Shown here one piece after another: positions 55,571 through 64,000 of a stretch of DNA of 64,000 nucleotides. The notes beneath the pieces were generated by a model that was not told where the DNA came from, made no database searches, and was given only the letters and a program-made list of their open reading frames with translations. Every line of letters begins with the position of its first letter. Positions within the stretch are counted from its first letter, which is position 1. Source of the DNA: Burkholderia sp. (GTDB lineage Bacteria; Pseudomonadota; Gammaproteobacteria; Burkholderiales; Burkholderiaceae); contig JAIRVP010000001.1 of the NCBI GenBank assembly GCA_031253835.1, positions 1-64,000 of the forward strand. Direction: 5' to 3'. The position numbers were made by a program, and so were the translations under genes.

Positions 55571-56650
55571 TCAGGCGGCCGATGCGCGCCATTCGGCATC
55601 GAGCGCCGCGACGAGCTGCGACGTCGTCAGCACCGCGCCGCGCCGCCGCGCGAGCGGCGCGCCCTGCCCGGCCCACAGCGACAGGTAGTCGCCGTCGTTC
55701 GCGCGCGCGGCGGCCTGGCGCAGCGGCTGCGTCAGCGCGTTCTGCACCGGGTACGGCGCGACGTCGGCCACGTGTTCGCCGAGCCGCGCCATCAGCGTGT
55801 TGCGCAACCCGCGCGCATGGCGGCCGGTGATCGCGCGCGTGACCTGCGTCGACGTATCGGTGCTCGCGAGCAGGCGCGCCTTCCAGTCCGCCGCGATCGC
55901 GCTTTCCGTGCAGGTGAGGAACGCGGTGCCGAGCTGCACGCCCTGCGCGCCGAGCGCGAGCGCGGCCGCGATCCCGCGGCCGTCCATGATGCCGCCCGCG
56001 GCGAGCACGGGCAGGCCCGTCGCGTCGACCAGCTGCGGCACGAGCGCGAGCGTGCCGATCAGCGCATCGTCGGCGGAGCCGATGAACGTGCCGCGATGGC
56101 CGCCCGCCTCGGCGCCCTGCGCGGACAGCGCGTCGGCGCCGGCCGCCTGCCACGCGAGCCCTTCGGCCACGTGCGTCGCGGTGCCTATTACATAGGTGCC
56201 GGCCGCCTTCAGCCGCGCGACGTCGGCCGCATCGAGCACGCCGAACGTGAAGCTCGCGACCGGCACGCGCAATGCGACCAGCGCATCGAGCTGCGCGCGG
56301 AAGTCGGGCGCGTAGCGGGCCGGTGCGGTGCCCGGCGGCAAGCCGAGCGTCGCGTTCAGCGGGTCGATCGCGACCAGCGCACGCGCGACGGTCGCCGCAT
56401 CGGGCGCGGCGTCCGGCAGCACGAACAGGTTGACCGCGAACGGGCGATCGGTCGCCGCGCGAATGGCGTCGACTTCGGTCGCGAGGCGCTCGGGCGCGAA
56501 GGCGGCGGCGCCGAGGCTGCCGAGCGCGCCGGCGTTCGACGCGGCGGCGACCATCGCGGTCGTGGTCGCGCCGACCATCGGCGCCTGCACGAGCGGCAGG
56601 CGCAGGCCGAAGCGTTCGGAAAACGGTGTGGAAAACTGACGGGCAGACAT
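55571..56650 (-). CDS. nitronate monooxygenase
   Basis: A 359-residue FMN-dependent nitronate monooxygenase (2-nitropropane dioxygenase family). The barrel begins LPLVQAPMVGATTTAMVAAASNAGALGSLG. FAVNLFVLP, the GGHRGTF loop (about 182-188, the catalytic His region) and VLAAGGIMDGRGIAAALALGAQGVQLGTAFL, the FMN phosphate site, follow. It oxidises toxic alkyl nitronates such as propionate-3-nitronate. AAGGA precedes the ATG. Confidence 0.92.
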   Translation of the reverse strand: MSARQFSTPFSERFGLRLPLVQAPMVGATTTAMVAAASNAGALGSLGAAAFAPERLATEVDAIRAATDRPFAVNLFVLPDAAPDAATVARALVAIDPLNATLGLPPGTAPARYAPDFRAQLDALVALRVPVASFTFGVLDAADVARLKAAGTYVIGTATHVAEGLAWQAAGADALSAQGAEAGGHRGTFIGSADDALIGTLALVPQLVDATGLPVLAAGGIMDGRGIAAALALGAQGVQLGTAFLTCTESAIAADWKARLLASTDTSTQVTRAITGRHARGLRNTLMARLGEHVADVAPYPVQNALTQPLRQAAARANDGDYLSLWAGQGAPLARRRGAVLTTSQLVAALDAEWRASAA

Positions 56651-56873
56651 GGCGAATCCTTCGATGACGATGCGCGAAAGCGCTTTGTAAAGGCCGGCAC
56701 ATCGACTCTATCGAAGCCGCGCAGCGCCGAAAAATGAATAATCGAGATCGAAACGATCACTGCGCGAGAAGCGGGCGCGCGCCCTGCATCACCCGGCGAT
56801 TGGTGGCACACTAGGCCGCCCTCTTTCACCCCGGGGTGCGCCTCGCGCATCCCGTTCGCCAGGAGTTCAGAAC

Positions 56874-57566
56874 GTGACTGCCCAATGGATCGACATCCCG
56901 ACCGGTAACGACAGCTTCGGCGGCTATCTCGCGCTGCCCAAGCGCGGCAAGGGCCCTGCCGTCATCATCATCCAGGAGATCTTCGGCGTGAACTCGCACA
57001 TCCGCGCGGTCGCCGACCAGTACGCGTCCGACGGCTTCGTGGCGCTCGCGCCGGACGTGTTCTGGCGCACGCAGCCGCGCGTCGAGCTGACCTACGAAGG
57101 CGCCGATCGCGACAAGGGCATCGAACTGATGAAGAAGACCGACGTGGGCCTCGCGGTGGCCGACATCGGCGCGGCGGCCGACACGTTGCGCGCGCGCCCC
57201 GAGGTGGCCGGCAAGGTCGCCGCGATCGGCTACTGCTTCGGCGGCCAGCTCGCGTACCGCGCCGCCGCGACCGGCAAGCTCGATGCGGCGGTGTCCTATT
57301 ACGGCGGCGGCATCCAGAATGCACTCGACCTCGCCGGCAAGGTCACGCAGCCGATCCTGTTCCACTACGCGGAAAACGACCACGGGATTCCGCTGACGGC
57401 CGTCGACCAGGTGAAGGCCGCGTTCGCCGGCCACGGCCATGCGTCCTTCCACGTGTACCCGGGCGCCGAGCACGGCTTCAACTGCACGGACCGCGCGTCG
57501 TACAACCAGCGTGCAGCGGCGCTCGCGCACGGCCGCACGCTGACGTTCCTCGCCGAGCACCTGTAA
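56874..57566 (+). CDS. dienelactone hydrolase family protein
   Basis: A 230-residue alpha/beta hydrolase. QEIFGVNSHIRAVADQYA (about residues 33-50) and GYCFGG (about 121-126, nucleophilic Cys) match dienelactone hydrolases. The Asp is in ENDHGIP (about 168-174) and the His in GAEHGFNC (about 200-207). The start is GTG, with AGGAG upstream. The substrate may be a dienelactone from chloroaromatic breakdown or another ester. Confidence 0.9.
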   Translation: MTAQWIDIPTGNDSFGGYLALPKRGKGPAVIIIQEIFGVNSHIRAVADQYASDGFVALAPDVFWRTQPRVELTYEGADRDKGIELMKKTDVGLAVADIGAAADTLRARPEVAGKVAAIGYCFGGQLAYRAAATGKLDAAVSYYGGGIQNALDLAGKVTQPILFHYAENDHGIPLTAVDQVKAAFAGHGHASFHVYPGAEHGFNCTDRASYNQRAAALAHGRTLTFLAEHL

Positions 57567-57578
57567 AAACGCCCGGCC

Positions 57579-57602
57579 GCGGGCCCGAAACGCCGGGCCC
57601 GC
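57579..57602 (+). terminator. hairpin after the dienelactone hydrolase gene
   Basis: A 9-bp GC stem (57579-57587 with 57594-57602) lacks a T-run. It may pause rather than end transcription, and the amidase start follows 46 bases later. Confidence 0.4.
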
Positions 57603-57647
57603 GTTATGCTCCCATCATCGCCACGCGTCACAACGGGGGTGACTGCG

Positions 57648-59126
57648 ATGCACTCGGACTATCTCGCGCATGACGCGATCGGCCTCGCGGCGCTCGTGCG
57701 CGACCGCAAGGCCAGCCCGCGCGAACTACTCGACGCCGCGATCGGCCAGGCCGAAGCGGTCAACGGCGCGATCAACGCGATCGTGCTGCAGGACTACGAA
57801 GCCGCGCGCCAGCGCGCGACCGCCGCGCCCGAACCCGGCGCCGACGCGCCGTTCGCGGGCGTGCCGTATCTCGTCAAGGATCTCGGCGCGGCCGTCGCCG
57901 GGCTGCCGCTGTCGATGGGCAGCCGGCACTACCGGTATTTCGTGCCGGCCGACGATTCGCCGGTGATCGCGCGCAGCCGCGCGGCGGGCCTGAACCTGTT
58001 CGGCAAGACCAACACGTCGGAAATCGGCCAGATGCCGTACACCGAACCCGAGCTGTTCGGCGCGTGCCGCAACCCGTGGAATCTCGACCACACGCCCGGC
58101 GGCTCGAGCGGCGGCGCCGCTGCGGCCGTCGCGGCCGGCATCGTGCCGCTCGCGCATGCGTCCGACGGCGGCGGCTCGATCCGCATTCCCGCGTCGTGCT
58201 GCGGGCTGTTCGGCCTGAAGCCGAGCCGCAACCCGGTGCTCGTCGACCTGCCGTCGAACGGCGAGCTGGTCGTCCAGCATGCGGTATCGCGCAGCGTGCG
58301 CGACAGCGCGCTGCTGCTCGACGTGACGACCGGCCAGACGCTGCCGACCGGTGCGCCCGGCACCTTCCTCGGTGCGCTCGACACGCCGCCCGGCCCGCTG
58401 CGGATCGGCCTCGTCGTCGATCCGATGCTCGCGCCGGCACTCGCCGACGACACGCGCGCCGCGCTCGACGATGCGGCCGCGCTGCTCGAATCGCTCGGCC
58501 ACCATGTCGAACCGGCGACGCTGCACGTCGACTACGCGCGCGCGGCCGAAACCTTCCTCACGCTGTGGGCGACGATCGCCGAAGAGATGGTGCTCGGCGC
58601 GCGCACGCTGACCGGCCGCACGCCGCGGCGCGGCGAATTCGAGGCCGCGACGTGGGCGATGGCCGTGGTCGGCCGGCGCCTCGCACGCACGCGCCTGCCG
58701 GACGTGCTCGAATGGCAGCGTCAGCTGACCGTGCAGGTTTCCGGCCTGGTATCGCGCTACGACGCGATCCTGTGCGCGTCGCTCGCGGCGCCGCCGGTGA
58801 AGATCGGCGAGCTGCAGCCGACGCCGTTCGAATCGGCGCAGATGAAGCTGCTCGCCGCGCTGCCGGTGAAGCCGCTGCTGAAGGAAATGCTTGCGAAGTC
58901 GTCGGAAAAGGCGTTCGCGTGGGCCGGCTGCACCGAGCTGTTCAACCTGACCGGCCAGCCGGCGATGTCGGTGCCGCTTTACTGGAATGCGCGCGGGCTG
59001 CCGATCGGCGTGCAGTTCGCCGCGCGTCATGCCGACGAAGCGTTGCTGCTCAAGCTCGCACGGCAGCTCGAACAGGCGCGGCCGTGGTTCGACCGCCGCC
59101 CGCCGCTGATGCAGGCGCAGCGCTGA
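57648..59126 (+). CDS. amidase-signature family amidase
   Basis: A 492-residue amidase. The Ser-cisSer-Lys triad is visible: Lys in GVPYLVKDLG (about residue 82), cis-Ser in TPGGSSGGAAAAV (about 155-158) and Ser in SDGGGSIRIPAS (about 177-182). The rest fits the amidase-signature fold to the end (LARQLEQARPW). The substrate is unknown. A G-run and GGTGA precede the ATG at 57648, which I prefer to the ATG at 57606 because the shorter form matches the usual N-terminus. A bidirectional terminator follows. Confidence 0.9.
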   Translation: MHSDYLAHDAIGLAALVRDRKASPRELLDAAIGQAEAVNGAINAIVLQDYEAARQRATAAPEPGADAPFAGVPYLVKDLGAAVAGLPLSMGSRHYRYFVPADDSPVIARSRAAGLNLFGKTNTSEIGQMPYTEPELFGACRNPWNLDHTPGGSSGGAAAAVAAGIVPLAHASDGGGSIRIPASCCGLFGLKPSRNPVLVDLPSNGELVVQHAVSRSVRDSALLLDVTTGQTLPTGAPGTFLGALDTPPGPLRIGLVVDPMLAPALADDTRAALDDAAALLESLGHHVEPATLHVDYARAAETFLTLWATIAEEMVLGARTLTGRTPRRGEFEAATWAMAVVGRRLARTRLPDVLEWQRQLTVQVSGLVSRYDAILCASLAAPPVKIGELQPTPFESAQMKLLAALPVKPLLKEMLAKSSEKAFAWAGCTELFNLTGQPAMSVPLYWNARGLPIGVQFAARHADEALLLKLARQLEQARPWFDRRPPLMQAQR

Positions 59127-59175
59127 CACGCACACGCGCCTCCGCCACACGTCACGCATCGGCCGTCGCGATAAA

Positions 59176-59208
59176 AAAAGCCCCGCCGGCGAACCCGGCG
59201 GGGCTTTT
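59176..59208. terminator. bidirectional terminator between amidase and metF
   Basis: A 14-bp perfect stem (59176-59189 with 59195-59208) has A-run and T-run ends, between convergent genes. Confidence 0.93.
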
Positions 59209-59231
59209 GCACATGCAACCGCGTGACGGCG

Positions 59232-60062
59232 TTACACGGCGAGCCGTTCGCAGATCGTCCGCGTGGCGGTCGCCGCGTTCAGCGTATAGAAGTGCAGGCC
59301 CGGCACACCCGCATCGATCAGGCGCTGGCACAGGCCCGTGACGACGTCCGCGCCGAACGCGCGGATCGACTCGCGGTCGTCGCCGAAGCTTTCGAGCCGG
59401 CGCGCGACCCAGCGCGGCACTTCGGCGCCGCACATCTCGGAGAAGCGCATCAGCTGCGAGAAGTTCGTGATCGGCATGATGCCCGGCACGATCGGCACGT
59501 CCACGCCCAGCTTGCGCGCATCGTCGACGAAGCGGAAATACGCGTCGGCGTTGAAGAAGTACTGCGTGATCGCGGAATTCGCGCCGGCTTTCACCTTGCG
59601 CGCGAAATTCTCGAGATCGGCCTTCGGCGAGCGCGATTGCGGGTGGTACTCCGGGTAGCCGGCGACTTCGATGTGGAACCAGTCGCCATGCTCGGCGCGG
59701 ATGAAGCTGACGAGCTCGGACGCATAGCGCAGCTCGCCGACCTCGCCCATCCCCGACGGCAGGTCGCCGCGCAGCGCGACGATGTGCCGGATGCCGTGCG
59801 AGCGGTACTGGTCGAGGATCGCGCGCAGGCTGTCGCGCGACGAGCCGATGCACGACAGGTGCGGCGCGGCCTCGAGGCCGTCCTTCTGCATGTCGAGCAC
59901 GGTATCGAGCGTGCCCTGCTGCGTCGAGCCGCCGGCGCCGAACGTCACGGAGACGAATTTCGGCTTCAGCGGCAGCAGCTGCGCACGCGTCGCGCGCAGC
60001 TTTTCGACGCCGTCCGCCGTCTTCGGCGGGAAGAATTCAAACGAGAGTTCGATCGGTTTCAT
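59232..60062 (-). CDS. metF: 5,10-methylenetetrahydrofolate reductase
   Basis: Reduces methylene-THF to methyl-THF, the methyl donor for methionine synthesis. It has 276 residues. SFEFFPPKT (about residues 8-16) with the catalytic Glu, and VTFGAGGST (about 39-47), are the family motifs. A later ALRGDLP loop (about 96-102) contacts FAD. It is the last gene of the ahcY-small membrane protein-metF unit. Confidence 0.96.
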   Translation of the reverse strand: MKPIELSFEFFPPKTADGVEKLRATRAQLLPLKPKFVSVTFGAGGSTQQGTLDTVLDMQKDGLEAAPHLSCIGSSRDSLRAILDQYRSHGIRHIVALRGDLPSGMGEVGELRYASELVSFIRAEHGDWFHIEVAGYPEYHPQSRSPKADLENFARKVKAGANSAITQYFFNADAYFRFVDDARKLGVDVPIVPGIMPITNFSQLMRFSEMCGAEVPRWVARRLESFGDDRESIRAFGADVVTGLCQRLIDAGVPGLHFYTLNAATATRTICERLAV

Positions 60063-60081
60063 GATTCGGTGGGTTCAGCCC

Positions 60082-60435
60082 TCAGCCGATGTCGCGCTGG
60101 CCGAAGATCAGGGCGGACAGCAGCCACGACACGATGCTGTACAGGATCGAACCGAAGAACGCGGACCAGAATCCCGACACCTCGAAGCCCTTCAGCAGCG
60201 ACGACGCAAACCAGAAGCACAGCGCGTTCACGACGAGGATGAACACCCCGAGCGTGACGATCGTCACGGGCAGCGTCAGCAGGATCAGCACCGGACGGAT
60301 CACCGTGTTGATCAGGCCCAGCACGACCGCGATGATCAACGCAGTGCCGAAGCTCTTGATGTGGATCGACGGCACGAGATACGTGATGATCAGCAGCGCG
60401 AGCGCGTTGATGACCCAGGTGAGGATGACGCTCAT
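60082..60435 (-). CDS. small four-helix membrane protein (phage-holin-4-2-like)
   Basis: A 117-residue protein of four hydrophobic helices: LTWVINALALLIITYLV, FGTALIIAVVLGLINTVI, LTLPVTIVTLGVFILVVNAL and FFGSILYSIVSWLLSALI. It matches the widespread membrane family annotated as phage holin family 4-2/YvlD-like. In this genome it is not in a prophage but between ahcY and metF. Its role is unknown. GGAG precedes the ATG. Confidence 0.85.
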   Translation of the reverse strand: MSVILTWVINALALLIITYLVPSIHIKSFGTALIIAVVLGLINTVIRPVLILLTLPVTIVTLGVFILVVNALCFWFASSLLKGFEVSGFWSAFFGSILYSIVSWLLSALIFGQRDIG

Positions 60436-60599
60436 GGAGTGCTCCGGTTCGGTAGTCGATCGGTACGATCAGTGGCCGCCACCGGCCGCCGCGCGTGCCC
60501 GAAGGCGCTGCGCGGCAAGCCGGCGATCCGGCGCCGGGCCGCCGCCGCCCCGTGTGCCCCGCAGCGGGGCGCGCACGGCGCGGCGGCGGCCGCGACGCA

Positions 60600-62018
60600 T
60601 CAGTAGCGGTAGTGGTTCGGCTTGAACGGGCCGTCCTTCTGCACACCGATGTACGAAGCCTGCTCGTCCGACAGCACGGACAGGTTCGCGCCGATGCGCG
60701 CGAGGTGCAGGCGCGCAACCTTTTCATCGAGATGCTTCGGCAGCACGTACACCTTGTTCTCGTACTCGTTGCCGCGCACGAACAGCTCGATCTGCGCGAG
60801 CGTCTGGTTCGCGAACGAGTTCGACATCACGAACGACGGGTGGCCGGTCGCGCAGCCGAGGTTCACGAGGCGGCCTTCGGCCAGCAGGATCACGCGCTTG
60901 CCGTCCGGGAAAATGATGTGGTCGACCTGCGGCTTGATGTTTTCCCACTGGTACTGGCGCGTCGACGCGACGTCGATTTCCGAGTCGAAGTGACCGATGT
61001 TGCAGACAATCGCGTTGTGGCGCATCGCCTTCATGTGGTCATGGCCGATCACGTGGAAGTTGCCGGTCGCCGTCACGAAGATGTCGGCCTTGTCGGCCGC
61101 GTATTCCATCGTCACGACGCGGTAGCCTTCCATCGCCGCCTGCAGCGCGCAGATCGGATCGATTTCGGTGACCCACACGGTCGCGCCCAGGCCGCGCAGC
61201 GATTGCGCGCAACCCTTGCCCACGTCGCCGTAGCCCGCGACGACCGCGACCTTGCCCGCGATCATCACGTCGGTCGCGCGCTTGATGCCGTCGACCAGCG
61301 ATTCACGGCAGCCGTACAGGTTGTCGAACTTCGACTTCGTGACCGAATCGTTCACGTTGAACGCCGGGAACGGCAGGCGGCCGTCCTTTTCCATCTGGTA
61401 CAGGCGGTGCACGCCGGTCGTGGTTTCTTCGGTCACGCCCTTGATGTGCGCAAGGCGCTTCGAGTACCAGGTCGCGTCGATGTCGAGGTGCTTCGCGATC
61501 GACTTGTACAGCGCGACTTCTTCCTCGTTGGTCGGCTTCGCGATCACCGAACGGTCCTGCTCGGCCTTCGAGCCGAGGATCAGCAGCAGCGTGGCGTCGC
61601 CGCCGTCGTCCAGGATCATGTTCGCGAATTCGCCGTTCGGCCATTCGAAGATGCGGTGCGAGAACTCCCAGTATTCGTCGAGCGACTCGCCCTTGAACGC
61701 GAACACCGGCGTGCCGGCTTCGACGATCGCGGCCGCGGCGTGATCCTGCGTCGAGAAGATGTTGCACGATGCCCAGCGGACGTCCGCGCCGAGCGCCTTC
61801 AGCGTCTCGATCAGCACGCCCGTCTGGATCGTCATGTGCAGCGAACCGGCGATGCGCGCGCCCTTCAGCGGCTGCTGTGCCTTGTATTCGTCACGGATCT
61901 GCACGAGGCCCGGCATTTCGGTCTCGGCGATGTTGAGTTCCTTGCGGCCCCAGCCGGCCAGCGCCATGTCGGCGACGACGTAATCGTGGGAAGCCTTGGA
62001 ATCGATAATGGCGTTCAT
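60600..62018 (-). CDS. ahcY: S-adenosylhomocysteine hydrolase
   Basis: Splits SAH into homocysteine and adenosine in the methyl cycle. It has 472 residues. [16 protein letters not shown] (about 59-74), the NAD motif [19 protein letters not shown] (about 263-281), and the ending ...FKPNHYRY, with the final Lys and Tyr that reach into the partner subunit's NAD site, are all present. The ~40-residue insertion near residue 160-190 is typical of many bacterial forms. The ribosome binding site AAGGAGG is five bases from ATG 62018 and two from the GTG at 62021, so 62018 is chosen. An SAH riboswitch sits upstream. Confidence 0.97.
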   Translation of the reverse strand: MNAIIDSKASHDYVVADMALAGWGRKELNIAETEMPGLVQIRDEYKAQQPLKGARIAGSLHMTIQTGVLIETLKALGADVRWASCNIFSTQDHAAAAIVEAGTPVFAFKGESLDEYWEFSHRIFEWPNGEFANMILDDGGDATLLLILGSKAEQDRSVIAKPTNEEEVALYKSIAKHLDIDATWYSKRLAHIKGVTEETTTGVHRLYQMEKDGRLPFPAFNVNDSVTKSKFDNLYGCRESLVDGIKRATDVMIAGKVAVVAGYGDVGKGCAQSLRGLGATVWVTEIDPICALQAAMEGYRVVTMEYAADKADIFVTATGNFHVIGHDHMKAMRHNAIVCNIGHFDSEIDVASTRQYQWENIKPQVDHIIFPDGKRVILLAEGRLVNLGCATGHPSFVMSNSFANQTLAQIELFVRGNEYENKVYVLPKHLDEKVARLHLARIGANLSVLSDEQASYIGVQKDGPFKPNHYRY

Positions 62019-62051
62019 CACGCCCTCCTTTCTAAAAAGTTTCTAGATTGG

Positions 62052-62170
62052 TGACGTGAGCGCCGTTCAGGAAGCGGGGCCGACGGTCGCGAAACGCGTG
62101 CCGCACGGCTGCTTGGTGAAGCCTTCCGAGCCTGGCGGACACAGACGGCCCGTCGCAACGCTCCTCGGAA
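62052..62170 (-). ncRNA. SAH riboswitch
   Basis: The ahcY leader carries the conserved SAH-riboswitch segments in order on the minus strand: CCGAGGAGCG (62168-62159) with TTGCGAC, GCCAGGCTCGG, then AACGGCGCTCAC (about 62067-62056). CCGAG pairs with CTCGG, and GAGCG with the later CGCTC to give the pseudoknot. Binding SAH turns on ahcY, so the cell removes it when it builds up. It may also serve the downstream small membrane gene and metF. Confidence 0.92.
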
Positions 62171-62180
62171 AACGGAGGGG

Positions 62181-62186
62181 ATTGTA
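62181..62186 (-). promoter_or_regulatory. -10 element of the ahcY promoter
   Basis: TACAAT on the minus strand (complement of ATTGTA), ending about 11 bases before the first conserved riboswitch base. A matching -35 is not obvious. Confidence 0.6.
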
Positions 62187-62259
62187 GCAAATCGGCGCGC
62201 AGAATGCGCAAGCACGGCACAAGCGCGCGGCGTCGGCGCGCGTGGCCGCGCTGAAAGGG

Positions 62260-62994
62260 TCAGGACTCCGCGCCGACCCAGGCCTGTTCGCGCAGCCGCG
62301 CACGCAGGCGTGCGACGGCCTGGCTGTGCAGCTGGCACACGCGCGACTCGCTCACTTCGAGCACCGCGCCGATCTCGCGCAGATTCAGACCCCGTTCGTA
62401 GTACAGCGACATCAGCAGCTTCTCGCGCTCCGGCAGCCGCTCGATCGCCTCGACGAGCGCCTCGCGCAGGTGCTCGTCGAGCAGCGACGACAGCGGATCG
62501 GCGTGATCGACGCGATAGCGGTCGAGAAACGGCTCGTCGTCGGCCGCGCGGTCGAAATCCTCGTAGTAGATGAGCTGACTGCCGTGCAGGTCCTGCAGCA
62601 TCCCCTGGTACTCGTCGAGCGGCATTTTCAGGTGCTCGGCGATCTCGGTCTCGCTCGCCGAGCGGCCGAGATGCTGCTCGACCTGGTGCACCGCGTGCTC
62701 GACCTCGCGCGACGTCTTGCGCAGGCTGCGCGGCAGCCAGTCGTTGCTGCGCAGCTCGTCGAGCATCGCGCCGCGGATGCGCTGCGTCGCGTAGGTCTCG
62801 AACTGCGCGCCCTGGTCTTCCTTGTAGCGGCCGGCCGCGTCCATCAGGCCGATCATGCCGGCCTGGATCAGGTCGTCGAGGTCGACGCTCGCCGGCATCT
62901 TCGCGACGAGCTGCAGCCCGAGGCGGCGCACGAGCGGCGCGTACTGCGCAAGCACGTCGGCCTGGGACATCCTTCCTTGAGCGTTGTACATCAT
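62260..62994 (-). CDS. fliA: flagellar sigma factor FliA (sigma-28)
   Basis: A 244-residue sigma-28 for late flagellar genes. Region 2 is clear: VRRLGLQLVAKMPASVDLDDLIQAGMIGLMDA, then FETYATQRIRGAMLDELR. Region 3 (REVEHAVHQVEQHLGRSASE) and region 4 (ERLPEREKLLMSLYYE, then EVSESRVCQLHSQAVARLRARL) follow. AAGGAG lies before the ATG at 62994; a second ATG follows at once. It is third in the flhF-flhG-fliA unit. Confidence 0.95.
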   Translation of the reverse strand: MMYNAQGRMSQADVLAQYAPLVRRLGLQLVAKMPASVDLDDLIQAGMIGLMDAAGRYKEDQGAQFETYATQRIRGAMLDELRSNDWLPRSLRKTSREVEHAVHQVEQHLGRSASETEIAEHLKMPLDEYQGMLQDLHGSQLIYYEDFDRAADDEPFLDRYRVDHADPLSSLLDEHLREALVEAIERLPEREKLLMSLYYERGLNLREIGAVLEVSESRVCQLHSQAVARLRARLREQAWVGAES

Positions 62995-63016
62995 GGCTCT
63001 CTCCTTCCGGTGGCGC

Positions 63017-63835
63017 TCACGCGGCGTGTGCCGCGCCCGCCTCATACGACGGCTTGCCGCCCGCGTGGACCGCGCGCCCCGCGCCCGAACGCGGGCGCAT
63101 CGGCCAGTACAGCAGGTCGGCGGCAATCTGCCGGTAATCGCGCGCGGCGGCCGACGACGGGAACGCGTCGACCACCGCATGCATCAGTTCTCGCGCATGC
63201 TCGACGAGCGGATCGGCGCTCACGCAGCCCGCGTCGGCGATCGACACGGTCAGGTAGCGGCTCGCGACGCCCGCGAGGTTGTCGAACGCCGTCTTCGCAT
63301 CCGCATGGCTGCCGACGTGATTGGTCAGCACGCGGAACTGCGCGAACGCGTGCGCGAAATGCAGCCGCTTCATGCACGCGTACGCCTCGGTGATCGCCTG
63401 CGCGGCAACCCGCGTGACGACCAGCACGTCGTGCGCTTCGCGTGCGAGCGCCGAGAACGCGCCGTCGGCGCCGAGTTGCGTGTCGACCAGCACGATGTCG
63501 GCCGGGCCGTCGATGAAATCGCTCAGCTGCGCATCGCTGTAGCCGGCGCGCGCGAGCCGCGCGGCCGCGCACAGGCCGAAGCCGGCGGCTACCCGCGTGC
63601 GTTCGCCGTCACGCAGCCACGCGCCCGCCAGCGTCGCGCTGGCCGAATGCACGTCGGCGCGTTCGTCGACGACGAGCACGTCCTTGCCGAGCGACGCGAG
63701 TGCCGTCGCCAGGTTCACGATGGTGGACGTGCAGCCGACACCCGCCGGCCCGCCCGTCACCGCGACGATGCGCGACGCGCGCCCGGCCAGCAGGCGCCGC
63801 AGCCCTTCGGCCTGGTCGATGATCCGTTTATCCAA
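63017..63835 (-). CDS. flhG: FlhG-like MinD/ParA protein lacking P-loop lysine
   Basis: A 272-residue MinD/ParA-fold protein at the flhG position between flhF and fliA. The N-terminal helix carries DQAEGLRRL (residues 7-15), the motif by which FlhG stimulates FlhF. The nucleotide loop reads VTGGPAGVGCTSTIVN: Cys replaces the normally invariant Lys before Thr, and the signature Lys is also absent. The switch I region reads DERADVHS instead of the DADLG type, while VLVDTQLGAD keeps a Walker B-like Asp. ATP binding or hydrolysis is thus doubtful. The start is TTG, six bases after GAGG, overlapping the flhF stop. Confidence 0.88.
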   Translation of the reverse strand: MDKRIIDQAEGLRRLLAGRASRIVAVTGGPAGVGCTSTIVNLATALASLGKDVLVVDERADVHSASATLAGAWLRDGERTRVAAGFGLCAAARLARAGYSDAQLSDFIDGPADIVLVDTQLGADGAFSALAREAHDVLVVTRVAAQAITEAYACMKRLHFAHAFAQFRVLTNHVGSHADAKTAFDNLAGVASRYLTVSIADAGCVSADPLVEHARELMHAVVDAFPSSAAARDYRQIAADLLYWPMRPRSGAGRAVHAGGKPSYEAGAAHAA

Positions 63836-64000
63836 ATCGCACCTCGTGCAGCTCGGCGGTGGAACGTGCGGTCAGTGCGGAAAGCAGCGTCGGCATGTCC
63901 TCGTCTTGCGGCACGAAGGGGGAACCGTCGCGCGGCACACAGAACGCGCTCTTCAGCAGGAATTTGGTCGAGGCGACGTACAGGTTCTCCGGCACCTTCT
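63828..64000 (-). CDS. flhF: FlhF C-terminus (partial, runs off right edge)
   Basis: The last 56 codons of the SRP-type GTPase FlhF, which directs flagellum placement. The frame reads KVPENLYVAS and later LTARSTAELHEVRFG before TAA at 63828-63830. VPENL(Y/H) near the end is typical of FlhF, and its flhG/fliA neighbours agree. The stop codon lies inside the flhG start region, an eight-base overlap implying coupling. The N-terminal and most G-domain sequence is outside the window. Confidence 0.85.
   Translation of the reverse strand, partial: KVPENLYVASTKFLLKSAFCVPRDGSPFVPQDEDMPTLLSALTARSTAELHEVRFG

Noticed and set aside
60082..60435. prophage remnant suggested by a holin-like gene
   Set aside because: No other phage gene is nearby and the gene sits in a metabolic operon; the name reflects family annotation only.

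Overview
The window looks like primary-chromosome DNA from a Burkholderia, most likely of the Burkholderia cepacia complex. GC content is very high, with strong GC bias at third codon positions and long antisense shadow frames. Gene order is typical of Burkholderiales (paaABCDE with a TetR gene; rsmI/yraN/diaA/BON; ahcY/small membrane protein/metF; flhF-flhG-fliA). Tandem lipoproteins of a family known mainly from Burkholderia are also present. I see no insertion sequence, prophage, CRISPR array or rRNA gene. One tRNA (Ala, CGC anticodon), one SAH riboswitch and one strong small-RNA candidate are present.

Layout. 0.3-8.1 kb: a secreted SGNH hydrolase, then the phenylacetyl-CoA epoxidase operon paaABCDE behind a perfect 16-bp palindrome, a DUF1835 gene, the TetR gene paaR and a GNAT acetyltransferase. 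8.1-20.5 kb: an AsnC-type regulator divergent from hpd, a fused indolepyruvate ferredoxin oxidoreductase, malic enzyme maeB, pyrE, a PEBP-like protein, a WrbA-like flavoprotein and a type-2 argC. Aromatic amino-acid and phenylacetate breakdown therefore cluster at this end. 20.9-24.7 kb: two tandem paralogous lipoproteins, an OmpW-like barrel, and a convergent ~60-nt sRNA candidate carrying two anti-Shine-Dalgarno motifs. 24.8-29.7 kb: a LysR/MFS divergent pair, a LysE exporter, a HIBADH-like dehydrogenase and a Mut7-C RNase-like protein. 30.3-34.6 kb: a MacA-like adaptor, an ABC ATPase and two separate FtsX-type permeases. 34.6-41.5 kb: a carotenoid oxygenase/DUF2239 pair behind a repeat-bearing promoter, a GST, a LysR regulator and the glucarate genes (permease and gudD).

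41.5-43.1 kb is a lower-GC accessory patch next to tRNA-Ala. It holds a membrane-anchored HNH-like protein and a small membrane protein. 43.2-47.2 kb: a cytochrome c, a BON lipoprotein, diaA, yraN and rsmI with overlapping divergent start codons, then rlpA. 47.8-59.1 kb: an MBL hydrolase overlapping a DnaQ-like exonuclease, an AsnC regulator, a cation efflux protein, an H-NS-like protein, a HugZ/PPOX protein, an MFS carrier, a LivK-type binding protein, nitronate monooxygenase, dienelactone hydrolase and an amidase. 59.2-62.2 kb is the methyl cycle (ahcY behind an SAH riboswitch, a small membrane protein, metF). 62.3-64 kb is flagellar (flhF end, flhG, fliA). Here flhG keeps its FlhF-activating motif but has lost the P-loop lysine.

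The most interesting items are the sRNA candidate at 24657-24716, the degenerate FlhG, the membrane-anchored HNH-like protein, and the paired repeats controlling the DUF2239/carotenoid oxygenase operon. All family assignments come from reading translations and motifs; no database search was run.
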